Shown here: positions 1-9,805 of the stretch, in pieces | Numbering within the stretch: position 1 is the first letter of the stretch | How the letters are laid out: every line of letters starts with the position of its first letter | NCBI GenBank assembly: GCA_032622095.1 | Contig: CP136067.1 | Span: forward strand, 55,407,899 to 55,471,898 | DNA from: Siphonodentalium dalli | Taxonomy: Eukaryota > Mollusca > Scaphopoda > Gadilida > Siphonodentaliidae | Reading direction: 5' to 3' | DNA: 64,000 nt | Made by a program: the position numbers and the translations under genes | The notes under the pieces: generated by a model | What the model was told of the DNA's origin: nothing | The model's database searches: none | Seen by the model: only the letters and a program-made list of their open reading frames with translations

Positions 1-1651
1 AACTGGGGGTCTAAAAGCCTGAACACATCTGTAATCAATTAAATGGTATCTCTGGACAAAACTTTCAGTACAAGATTCATATTGGGTCCCATTCAGATCA
101 ATTAGAAAATGTTTGTAATGTCGTTATCAAAAATATGTATTTTTTCGACCAAAAACGTGTTTGGGGGAGGGGTAGCTAAAATCCAATATCTCGCAAACCG
201 TTCAAAATTTGTGTTAACTTCTTTCCTCATATGACTGTCAGATAACTACTTCCCTACATGGACTAAATATTTCACCATTATTGCCATATCCGTTTGAATG
301 TAATGTTTGAAAAATATTATTGTTGTGAAAAAGAGCGATTTTTCAACAAAAAATAAATGTTTCGGCTCCAAATGGCAGGGAAATATAAATTAACCAACTC
401 GTTTTGCATATCAGGTACATATATGGTATGCTGTAGTAATTTTAACACCAACAATATGGGCAAATAACTTAGGACATAGCCGCAGGGCTCACTTTACCAA
501 AATCGTTACTTTATGGGAAAAGTCACTGGTGGGTATCGTTCATCGTCGATTTGAGAATAGCCACCACCAATTCCGTTATTTTTTACTATCATTTTCGTCA
601 AGAGTATATATCTCTCCTTAAACAAAATTTGTTTTAACTTGTTCTACCGTGGGTAGGGGTACCCGACCACTTTTGGCGTTTGGCCGCTGCACTAAATGTG
701 CAGTGTGCAGTGCGGTCCACTCAAGCAGGGAGAAATCAAAAGGAAATATGCCACAGTGTTAAGAGATATGGTGGTCAGCTTTAACTTGGTTGTGATCCCA
801 TGACCCACAACTAATCTCGGCCCAATTGTTCATTGATCAACATGCATGGCATGAAAATCATAAAATATAGAAAATTAATTATGGGTAGTTGCCTTTCTTA
901 ATAAAAATAATCATTACATTTCACAAATCAAGAATAATTAAGTCTCCTCTCATGATCTTGTCGATGGTTCTTAAATATTGTGTCACAATAATCGCTTGTA
1001 CCAAATTTCACAAATATATTCCTAATAGATTTTGAGAAAATCCATTTTGAAATACCAGGAAATTTTGACAAAAACGTGCGTCTGACCATTAACGATTTCC
1101 AATATATGCCGCTTTAAAAGCTATCTATGAATAAAGTTAGACTTCAATCTGGAGCAATCCATCATGGCTTTTATCAATTTGACTAAATTAGGCGTCACAT
1201 CCGCACGGTAGCATTCATACCACGGAATCTAGCCTCACGCAACGAAGGCCTTTGGGCGACAACGCAAATTCAATACAGCCCTGAAATTAAGCTTGATTCT
1301 GGTGGTACTGAACGCGTACCAAGGACCATGGTGTTCTCTGTCAATGGCGCACAATCAGTCCAATTGCACGCTTCATAACCATCGCACCATCAATAAAATT
1401 CTTCTTCCTTAACCCTTTATTTACTAAATACTCATTGATGCATAGGTCCCTCAAGAAATGTTCTATATATTCATATATATACATACATGTACAGTAATCA
1501 TATCATGGACTCTGTATTAGTATTTATTGCTTCAAATGTGCTTGCTTCAGTGGGCGTGACCGATTCTAACCCTTATCGAAATGGCCATGCATCGATCGGA
1601 ATGGCACATCGAGATGTTTCTCAACTCAGATCAAGCTTGAAAATCGATCCG
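1..1651. other. Intergenic, no gene recognised
   Basis: This AT-rich stretch has no recognisable coding region on either strand. Around 1414-1440 there is a fragment of the dispersed repeat that carries TTTACTAAATACTCATTGA, also seen near 5160, 5355, 14890 and 53570. The slightly more GC-rich part at 1190-1370 has no convincing frame or splice-bounded exon. Confidence 0.6.
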
Positions 1652-1735
1652 ATTTTCGCCCATGTCGGGGTTCGAACCCGTGCCAACCTCGTCTAGTCCA
1701 GACTGCGATGATCTTATCCACGACCCAACGAAAAC
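1652..1735 (-). repeat. tRNA-like sequence (SINE head or tRNA pseudogene)
   Basis: On the minus strand this segment has a perfect B-box core, GGTTCGAACCC (complement of about 1669-1679). Upstream is a D-arm-like stretch, GTCGTGGATAAGATC, in which GGTC and GATC can form a 4-bp stem. The ends, GTTTTCG and CGAAAAT, can pair over 7 positions with one G-U. The anticodon arm is poor and about six extra bases lie between the T arm and the 3' acceptor side, so this is not a normal tRNA gene. tRNA-derived SINEs in invertebrates have this kind of head. I cannot see a defined SINE body or tail. Confidence 0.45.
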
Positions 1736-2332
1736 CCTGTGCCAATGTTTTCTATTATATATGCGAGTCTCCCATAGAAAATTGATATTTAACGCTGCAC
1801 CAGTGCAGCTCCCGCCATGAACCTCATGAAAGGTTTATTTAAACCAAAATTCCCATTTCAGGGAAACTTCATTTGTACCTCCAACTTATCCCCTCGCTAT
1901 GCTGGTCTGACCACTAACATCACGTATATATGCGTAATTAAACATATTTTATTTAAGAGTTTTGTCGGTTACAATTCATTCTGATTTGATCTAGCCAATT
2001 TCCAAATGAATATGGACAGGACGGTTTCCCAGAATAATGCAGAATGAATAGTAACGGACAAAGTTCTCAAATTAAATTATGAGAAATATTCTCACATTCT
2101 GTGTACGTGGTGGCAGTGTTCAGGCCAGCATAGCATGAGATTAAACTCTGCCTTGCAGTTCGACTTTATGACATCCCCTATGATTAGAAAATGATGCACC
2201 TTGAAACTGATGGCCATTCCAGTCAAAATTTCAACTCTTAGTCCAAAAAACAAAAAACGACATATTTTTAGATACTTTAGATATTGATTGGGAACTCAAA
2301 ATCTCAACATATTTTCGGTCTGAAAAGCAACT
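1736..2332. other. Intergenic, no gene recognised
   Basis: No coding region is seen. From about 2200 there are fragments of a dispersed repeat rich in ATTTCCAAC and AATTTCAAC words, found again near 6430, 7080, 10870 and 38730. Confidence 0.5.
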
Positions 2333-2515
2333 GGCGCTGACATGCCGTTGATATGTCTTTGACATGCCGTTGATATAGCATTGATATGGCGTTGACTTGT
2401 CGTTGATATGGCGTTGACATACCGTTGATATGGCGTTGACATGCCGTTGATATGGCGTTGACGTGGAGTTGACATGCTGTTGATATGGCGTTGATATGCC
2501 GTTGACATGTCGCTG
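2333..2515. repeat. 12-bp minisatellite (CGTTGATATGGC type)
   Basis: About 15 tandem copies of a 12-bp unit, CGTTGATATGGC or CGTTGACATGCC. Because 12 is a multiple of 3, every minus-strand frame stays open and gives repetitive peptides rich in Q-R-H-I/V-N and S-T. These frames are by-products of the repeat, not evidence for a gene. The array is imperfect, with point variants in most units. Confidence 0.9.
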
Positions 2516-2989
2516 AACCAAAAATTTCCAACTGTTAATTTTGACCAAAGTTTGGCCGGGGCTGAGACACCCACCCCCTCGCCGTCGACACGTGCCCGAT
2601 CTCTGCCAACATAGCAAGGTGTTCGGGGGGGGTGGATATCCAACTTCGAATTCCCAACTTACTTCTCTCTCCTCGAAATTGAACAAAAAAGAAGCAGATT
2701 CCCATATATGGTGAATTTCACGATCATCCTCTTCTTTCAGTTACAATATTCCAACATCACGATTTCAAATGTCGGAAAAATTGGTTGGTCGGAATATTTT
2801 CAACTTAAAATGAGGTTAATGTCAGACTACAATTTAATCGAAAGTAGAAGAATAGTCGACTCCTTGTCTAAAAACAACACTAAATATTGTATGGAAATTA
2901 TAGCAACCAGATCAATCTCAACCTATGCTCTAGATCATACCATTAATATTATATTAATTTATAATACTAAGGATTATTATCGTACATAT
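2516..2989. other. Intergenic with dispersed repeat fragment
   Basis: The first 170 bp hold a fragment of the dispersed ATTTCCAAC repeat, including a run of CACCCCC and GGGGGGGG. The rest is AT-rich and has a chance-length open frame with no recognisable domain. Confidence 0.45.
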
Positions 2990-3105
2990 GCCTATTACAT
3001 GTATTTTATTTTAATGTGTAATTTTTCATGTATTGACTGTTATTTGCAGCCGCCTCTATTGGTGTATTGCAATAAATCATCTCATCTTATCTTATCTTAT
3101 CTTAC
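2990..3105 (+). mobile_element. Probable LINE/retroposon 3' end with CTTAT tail
   Basis: The sequence runs through TGTATTGCAATAAATCATC into about five copies of CTTAT (3083-3105). A signal-like AATAAA followed directly by a short tandem tail is typical of the 3' ends of CR1/L2/RTE-like retroposons. No coding part is attached, so this would be a severely 5'-truncated copy. Subfamily is not assigned. Confidence 0.4.
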
Positions 3106-3598
3106 TATGAATCTCTACTCCGGCTAAGGCCGTATAGAGATCATATTGCACCGTTAAAACCTGGGAACATTTTAGTGTTTAAACCTGTTCTGATGTGGTA
3201 CTTTCTACTGTTGAATTCAAGTTGCTTCATAATGTATTTATTTCACAATACGCGAAGGTCCGAGTTATCGAGATTGTATGATTTAGGCAACTCATGTGCG
3301 CTGCTTTCGCTCTGCGTTGGTAACAATCATGATATTTCCCCGGGTATTCGATTCAATATTTATCGCGAAATTGGCGCACAAAAGATGCCTAAATCGTGCA
3401 TTCTCGAGCTGGAACCTTCTCATGCAGTGACATATATTATTAAGGAACACGTATTGACAAAGAGATATATTACATGCGTGATTTTTTCAATATTATATTA
3501 AATTGCCAAGTCATATCTTCCAAACATGTTCAGGTTTTGAACTGGTGGAACGTGATATCTACGTGCGTAGCCAGAGTAGATATTCGTGGTGTGATCTA
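3105..3598. mobile_element. Degenerate copy of the long-TIR foldback MITE
   Basis: Both ends match the MITE at 12776-13288: the left end has GAATCTCTACTCCGGCTAAG and the right end has its diverged complement (GTAGCCAGAGTAGATATTCG). The interior also shares the CTGGGAAC and AACCTG words. Divergence between the two ends is clearly higher than in the 12.8-kb copy, and no target-site duplication could be placed, so this is an older copy. It inserted next to, or into, the CTTAT tail. Confidence 0.6.
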
Positions 3599-4229
3599 TC
3601 TATGTTCTAGTCTGAACAACTGTTGGTTCCGGTATGACATTCCCAATAGTTGAACATTTCGACAATGGAGTTTCCCCACGCATATTCGTTAGTGGGGAGC
3701 TATCTTTTGGCTGCTATGGGAAAAGGCGTCTGTAGATATAGTTTAATTGAACACTAGGCGGGGCGGATGGGTGTTTCAGCAGCCCGGTTTACACATTTTT
3801 CCTGGCCCTGTAAATTTTTTCCTAGAGTCATTTTTCTTCAAATAATGGGACAAAAGTTTTTAAGAATCCTTCTATTATGTAATAGGTATGCACTTAACTC
3901 TTGGTAGGGGGGTTTGAGTTCACCATCAGTTAATATTGAGGGATGACACCAATGGGTAATAAAAAGGTCAGCTTGCTAAATGTTTTCATTAAGGATCTAT
4001 CAATGCACATTGACATGGAGAGGCTCAGATTTAAATAGTTCTATTAAAAATCATTTATTCAACCTGATATAAATGAAAACATAACACAAAAATAGATTCT
4101 TCAAATAAATGTAAACTCTTCGCTGAACTTTTCAAATAAAAATTTACTATTCAAAAAACAAGAATAAAATAAAACAAAGGTGTTAAAACAAACTTTGACC
4201 GATTTCAACGATATTCGGTATATGGGTCT
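3599..4229. other. Intergenic, no gene recognised
   Basis: AT-rich sequence with no recognised coding region, repeat or RNA gene. Confidence 0.5.
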
Positions 4230-4640
4230 AGGATCACTTCTAGATGGGAGCTGTCAAATTTGAATGATTTTTTATGAAAAATATGGCCGCTGGCAGCCAT
4301 CTTGGATTTTACTCTTTGCATCACTAAATCCTTTAACACGCCCTGCAGAGCTTATCCCTCATCCGGTCATCACCAAACTTCATATGGATCCTCTCGATGG
4401 GTGCCTACCATTTTGTCCCGAATTTTGTAAAAAAAAACATGGCTACCAGCGGCCATCTTGGATTTTACTCTTTGTATGACCAAATCCTTTAGCACACCTT
4501 ACAGGTCATATTTCTAGATGGGAGCCTCCATTTTCCCCCAAAATTTGTTTAAAACAAACATGGCCATCAGCAGCCATTCTGGATTTCAAATGTCAATCCA
4601 TCAGCACGCCCTACAGCCCACATTTATTGGATAATTGTTT
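4230..4640. repeat. Dispersed tandem family with ATGGCCGC..CCATCTTGG core (3 units)
   Basis: Three diverged units of about 120-155 bp. Each carries an (A)CATGGCC...GCCATCTTGGATTT core followed by TTACTCTTTG and CCCTACAG words. The same family is at 48780-49260, 61030-62110 and 63700-64000. The apparent peptides in this stretch repeat from unit to unit and are not genes. Confidence 0.75.
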
Positions 4641-4680
4641 TGAAACTGTACAGTCTTGTTGGTAAATAAAAAGTAGGTAT

Positions 4681-4800
4681 GTTTCTATAATCATGATACG
4701 GAACATTGATCGGATAAGATCAGGAAAACTGAGTAAAATAGTCATTTGAAGCAGTTTGGAGGGGGTGGGTCCCTGTTCCAGAATCGGAAAAAATGGGGCG
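4681..4800. repeat. Dispersed repeat, partner at 57055-57175
   Basis: About 115 bp, from TTCTATAATCATGATA to CCAGAATCGGAAAAAA, is repeated at 57055-57175 in the same orientation with scattered differences. No coding potential. Confidence 0.75.
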
Positions 4801-4892
4801 GAAATTTGTTTTTGCGCCTAGTGTCCGGAATTTTTTTCCTGACCTCCGCTGATTGTTGTCACGCAAAACTCCAAGCAATGTTATAATAATGG

Positions 4893-4981
4893 ATGAATTT
4901 CCAACACCATGACACACATTGAAATCTCAGTAACATCATGTATGAATTTCCAACACCATGACACACATTGAAATCTCAGTA
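4893..4981. repeat. 48-bp direct duplication
   Basis: A segment starting ATGAATTTCCAACACCATG and ending GAAATCTCAGTAA occurs twice at a 48-bp period, with essentially no differences over about 40 bp. The duplication must be recent. Confidence 0.85.
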
Positions 4982-5141
4982 ATACTGAAAGTATATGCGC
5001 GGATATCAACATTACGATGAAAAATGAAATTTCAATTCAGTCGCTGATTGGTAGAAACTATCTGCTAATAATTATTTGATCGTCAGGGGTAGAAAAGCCA
5101 TTATTGGGGAGCAATGCCAAAAGCCACGTCGTCACGTCCTG

Positions 5142-5452
5142 TTAGTTTACCAATTCTTTACTAAATACTCATATGAAACGTCCAGATAATAAGTTGAACA
5201 AACGGTCATAATAGGAGAGTTATTAAAACTGAAAATAAGAACAAATCAATCTATTTTTTATGTACTTGTTGATGATAGTTGTTTTACAGATTTTGTGTTA
5301 TTTGGCATGAACCCACCCTCTTCATTAGCCTTTAGTCCCTTTAACCATTGCTTTACTAAATACTCATTGACGAGTAGTTATCCCTTAAGGAATGTTCAGA
5401 TAATAAGTTCAACAAACGTGTTGAAATTATTATCTGAACATTTGGCACCAAT
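5142..5452. repeat. Dispersed repeat (ACTAAATACTCATTGACGAG family) ending in a hairpin
   Basis: Two nearby copies (about 5150-5215 and 5335-5452) of a dispersed family marked by TTTACTAAATACTCATTGAC and AGATAATAAGTTCAACAAAC. Positions 5391-5452 form a near-perfect hairpin: AATGTTCAGATAATAA pairs with TTATTATCTGAACATT (16 bp), then one mismatch, then TTCAACA/TGTTGAA, with a 4-nt loop. The copy at 5335-5377 also serves as an empty-site comparison for the insertion at 14903. Confidence 0.75.
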
Positions 5453-6429
5453 TAATAGTAATCCATGATGAGTATTTGTTTTGTCTGGTTTCATTACATG
5501 AACACTCCTCCATCAAACAAATAGGCCATTCCAATGTATAATTGTATATAATTGATGGGAGAATCCATTCAGTACAGAAACTGTTAATGTTGAAGGGGAA
5601 CCATAAAAACGCATCTACACGGGTTGTCAACAACAGGTATAATTCTACGTGTCTAAAACCACGCCATCCCAGCTCCAGGGCACACACATGTGGAGAGATG
5701 TATTATTCTTCCAACTATGAAGATGCAAAAACACATTATTCCATCATAAACATAATCATAGACTGGCTCCCAATAAGCGCGGATTTGTGATCCACGCGAG
5801 TGGAGGCTAATTTGATTTGTCTGGAAAAGGTTGTCAGGTTATTAGGCCAAATAAAAACATATTTGTGGTTTGGGTTTCCCTACCTATTTTAACCCCCCCT
5901 ACCCTAAAGTTTTTTTCATGGTTTTCAAGAAAATATATTTAATTTTGTTCTCCAAAAATTTCATAAAACACAAAAAATACATTTAAACATATCAGAACAG
6001 GTTGACTTCTAAGTAAAAGTATTGTGTAATATTCAAATTTATACAAAAATAATCAAAAGTAGTTTTATGTCAATCTTGCAGAGTCAAATGCGCACATGAA
6101 AAGTCATAAAAATATGTAAAAATATAAGAAAATACACATGCCGGCAGCGGTCAGACATAGCGTAGTGAGGAGGCTGAATTCTATTTTGCAGCTTGGTGAA
6201 ACTTAGCCTCTATTTTTCCATCTACCATTGTAATTCAAGTTCAATATTTGTTGCTAAAACACGTCTTCAAGCGTCGTTCGCAAAAGCATGCAAGATTTAT
6301 GAATAGAGCACGGTGGCATTGACAACGCGCGTTAAATACGCCACCACGCAGCAGGAGTCGCGTAATCAGTTCAACCGTAATCAACAACAATTGAACCTTT
6401 GTATCTGAAGCTTTGCAGATGCTAGAAAT
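5453..6429. other. Intergenic, no gene recognised
   Basis: No recognised gene. Short overlapping open frames on both strands around 5430-5790 contain no family motifs. Confidence 0.5.
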
Positions 6430-6680
6430 TTTCAACCTGACACACCCTATATATGGTTGGAAAAATTCCAACTGATGGCCATTTCGGACCAAAAAATAAG
6501 CTGTAGCAAAGTGTAGCAAAATATTCGACTTTTTGTCTAAGACTACAAAATTGACATTAAATACCAGTGATGGCAAAAAATAAACCATAACTATAATTTC
6601 AACCTAATATTGGTATGAAATTTCCAACTAATGCTGTGTCAGGCATGAAATTTCCAAACACCCCACGTATGCGCACCACA
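6430..6680. repeat. Dispersed repeat (CAACCTGACACACCCTA / ATTTCCAAC family)
   Basis: This stretch shares blocks such as CCTGACACACCCTA, CTATATATGGTTGGAAAA and TGTGTCAGGCATGAAATTTC with 7070-7215, 10865-11040 and 38720-38900. It is an interspersed repeat of unknown type with no coding capacity. Confidence 0.6.
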
Positions 6681-6780
6681 AGCAGATTAATATTAACAAA
6701 GTTTTACAGCAAGACGAATTAAAAACAATCAAGTAGCATGACGGGTGAAAGCATATACACGGAATTATATTCGATGAGTT

Positions 6781-7014
6781 CTCAATATAGGGGTGGGTGG
6801 GTTCGTGGAGGTATTAATAGGGGTGGGTGGGTTCGTGTCTCAATATAGGGGTGGGTGGGTTCGTGTCTCAATATAGGGGTGGGTGGGTTCGTGTCTCAAT
6901 ATAGGGGTGGGTGGGTTCGTGTCTCAATATAGGGGTGGGTGGGTTCGTGTATCAATATAGGGGTGGGTGGGTTCGTGTCTCAATATAGGGGTGGGTGGGT
7001 TCGTGGAGGTATTA
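6781..7014 (+). repeat. G-rich 28-bp minisatellite, 8 units
   Basis: Eight copies of a unit containing GGGGTGGGTGGGTTCGTG, mostly 28 bp apart. The inner units are joined by TCTCAATATA. The first and last units instead carry GGAGGTATTA after the G-rich core. Each unit has three G-runs on the + strand, so pairs of units meet the usual G-quadruplex pattern. The inner units are almost identical. Confidence 0.92.
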
Positions 7015-7069
7015 GAAAAAAGCTGTGATGCATGCTTCCCAATTAAAACAACCAATTGACACTAACTAT

Positions 7070-7215
7070 GCATGGTTGGAAAATCAAACCATCGGTAAAA
7101 TGTCAACCTATTTGGGGTCTGAAGTTTCCAAGCGATGTTGTGTCAGGGTTGAAATTTCTAACTGTTGACATTTTGATCTAAGTTGAGGTTGGAAAGACAC
7201 AACAAACCCCATGTC
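7070..7215. repeat. Dispersed repeat (ATTTCCAAC/TGTGTCA family)
   Basis: Same family as 6430-6680, recognised by GATGTTGTGTCAGGGTTGAA and neighbouring words. About 200 bp of unremarkable sequence follow. Confidence 0.5.
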
Positions 7216-7435
7216 ACTCTCTATATATGCGTCCACGAGCATCAGGATTGTCGTTTTTTTTTGGTATCGGTGCATGATATGTTCTCGATCAGAAAAAAAT
7301 GATTGCAGCAAGGTATATACCCCAGTGAGATATGGAAGGCAAGATGTTAACCTTAACTTACTGCTGCATTGTACATGTATACATATATAGTATACAACCT
7401 ATTGGAAGGAAAATAATAGCAACCTACAGCGCTGC

Positions 7436-7862
7436 TTGTTTGTTTATGCCTTAGGCACATGCAGGTGAATTACGTCATATAATTTTTTCTATATCCATCA
7501 GTGATTTTTCAAAGATCGCGGGTATGTATTTTGGAGAAATTGTCACGTGACTTCCGTTTAGCAACTGTGGAGATTGCCAAAGCGTAGACTCGTCCCTGGC
7601 TCATATGTGAAACACCACGGCGCTATCGCTCTGTGACGTGCCCTCCCAGAGCGATGGCAAGGTTTCTAGTCCGGGGATCAGTCAAGCCAAAGCGCGGATC
7701 CATTCGGAAATGGACCATCGCGATGAAAATAAAATTAGCTATACCGGTAGGCCTAAGTACTTCACAACTTACGAAGAATTCCGATGTGATTTTAGGCCTA
7801 TTATAATTTCGTTAATACCTATTCCATTGGTAGCTTAATGAAAACCAGCGAAGACGTCGTGA
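7436..7862. repeat. Dispersed repeat, partner at 49570-49865
   Basis: Several blocks recur at 49570-49865 in the same order: CAGGTGAATTACGTCATATA, TATATCCATCA.TGATTTTTC, TATTTTGGAGAAATTGTCAC, ACTTCACAACTTACGAAGAA. The copy here is longer because of an insertion of about 130 bp between the GATTGC and CATCGCGAT blocks. No family is recognised and neither copy is open. Confidence 0.7.
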
Positions 7863-9805
7863 CACGGTTTCTGACGTCATTTTGGATTTCCGGGCCAGAA
7901 TCCAGACAAGATGACCAAGTTTGCACAATCCACGATAAGTCCTGTCATGTCGTCTCCACCGGGACCACTGGATGAGCGTTATATAAATTATGTCGCCGAT
8001 AAAAGCCAAATTTGAGGCGCAGCATGTGTGGTTGCCCCACTACGTGTCACGTGCGATTCATATTGCATTGGTATCATATCAGTATCAACAGTCATGCATT
8101 GACTGGCCAATGTAAGCTGTTTATGAACTTCTGTGTCAAACTCATGCTGCTTTACTTTATAAATACGCCATTAATTAACGTGAGGAATGTGCACGCACCG
8201 ACCATATGACCCAATGTGTTACGACAATAAAATATTGTTCTATTGCAGAAATGAAATATTGAATTGCCGTTGTACAAGCTGCTTCCAGTGTATGTAGTAT
8301 GTGAACAGCCCGCGGAGAAATGGACCCTCCTATCTATGCAATATGGCTACTGTGTTTTATATGACAGTGTTTTATATCACAGGTAAGTCCTTAATATATT
8401 GGTAACAGCGAGGTTTTGTTCCCCGGTATTAAAAGTGTTTTTTAAACTACGATACTATAATAGTACTGTATGTTCCAGGAGGAGTGGCAAGTTGACATCA
8501 GGAGAGCCAACATAAAACACTTTTGTCAAGGCATGGCAGGACATAACAAAATAAGGTTTACAGTTGTTGAAAAAAATGAAATATGATAATGGGCTACTCA
8601 ACTAACCACGCACTGATTGTTCATAAATATTTTCTCATCTGGTCAACATACTTTGGGTACCTGACTAATATTTTGATGAATAGAGTATTTCGTATGCCAC
8701 ACGGAAATCTTTAAATTCCTGACAACTCCTTATATTCCAAGAAAACAAAAGCGAACGCTTATTATTATAATGATACCTACAATAAATATTAAACTGGTAG
8801 CTCGATGGTTAAGACAGACAATGAATACTATCCAATGTGCCTCCATTCATTAAAACTGTCACGAGAAATAATTATGGGCGATCCTGTAAAAGTTAAATGT
8901 GAGTAGTATAGTGTACAACTTATTATTATATATACCTTGAGTTCACAGTGTCATGTTGTCTTTTGATTGGAATAAGTGCCATCGCGTGTCAGAGAGTAGT
9001 TTTGACCATTGTCCGGAAAGCAAACTATCGCCCGTGGTATATAGAACTAATATGACCATATACGCTAGGGTAATTAACGAACCGCAGCTAAATCACACAC
9101 AAGGTATATATGTGGCTTTTGTAATGTTATAAAAATAAGTTCATTGATATGTATTCCTATCAAATAAGATTCACTTTGGCCTTCCTTCGTTGGGTGATTA
9201 TTATTAATTACACTCCGGACACAAGGGCTCACCGAAAATATCAGTTGTCCGGATACTACATGACAATTGCAGCCTTGTTTGGATTCTGGCCCGCCAAGAC
9301 AAATGACGTCATGACGTCGTAACTGGTTTTCAGCTAATAAACGTAGGACATTGATCTAATTGAACAAATTTATTGATAATAACTGTTTATAAATAAATAC
9401 TTCAATTGTTCATAATTCCGATAGTAATTCCCCTTATTTTGGAATACTAGTAAATCGATAGACACAGTAACAAATGTTTCCGATTTCGACATTAATGCTT
9501 TACGCCCACCAATCTACTGTGCGACAAAAGTGGTCGCATAAATTCAAAACAACAGCGTCGTATTAAATAATAATTGGTGACGTCACAAAATGAGATATAG
9601 TCCATATTCGACCCAAAGCGTCCGGCTTTGGTTCGTTATTACCCGCTATTATTATTTGGTTCGTTATTGGCCCGCTGACGTCACAATTGGCGCGATGACA
9701 GAACTTGGCGTTTTGCCAGAATTGTCACGATTCTGGCACGAGGTCAGAATTTTGCGAACTATCGCCCGGGCTATTGTCTTCGAACTATTTATTCGCCCGT
9801 TGACG
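7863..9805. other. Intergenic; one weak first-exon candidate
   Basis: No repeat or domain is recognised. At 8343-8381 an ATG opens 13 hydrophobic codons (M-A-T-V-F-Y-M-T-V-F-Y-I-T) followed directly by a consensus splice donor, CACAG|GTAAGT. Upstream, TTGTTCTATTGCAG (about 8236) looks like a splice acceptor. This could be a short signal-peptide exon, but no partner exon was found. From 9590 the sequence is richer in GCCCG and GACGTCA words and leads into the TIR element. Confidence 0.3.

Noticed and set aside
1652-1735. Functional tRNA gene
   Set aside because: The anticodon arm does not fold and there are extra bases between the T arm and acceptor. Only a tRNA-derived element is supported.
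2231-2686. 151-codon minus-strand frame with repetitive peptide
   Set aside because: A 12-bp minisatellite keeps all three minus-strand frames open, so this is a by-product.
6781-7014. CRISPR-like array or G-rich telomere-type repeat
   Set aside because: No unique spacers; the 28-bp unit is not a telomere repeat.
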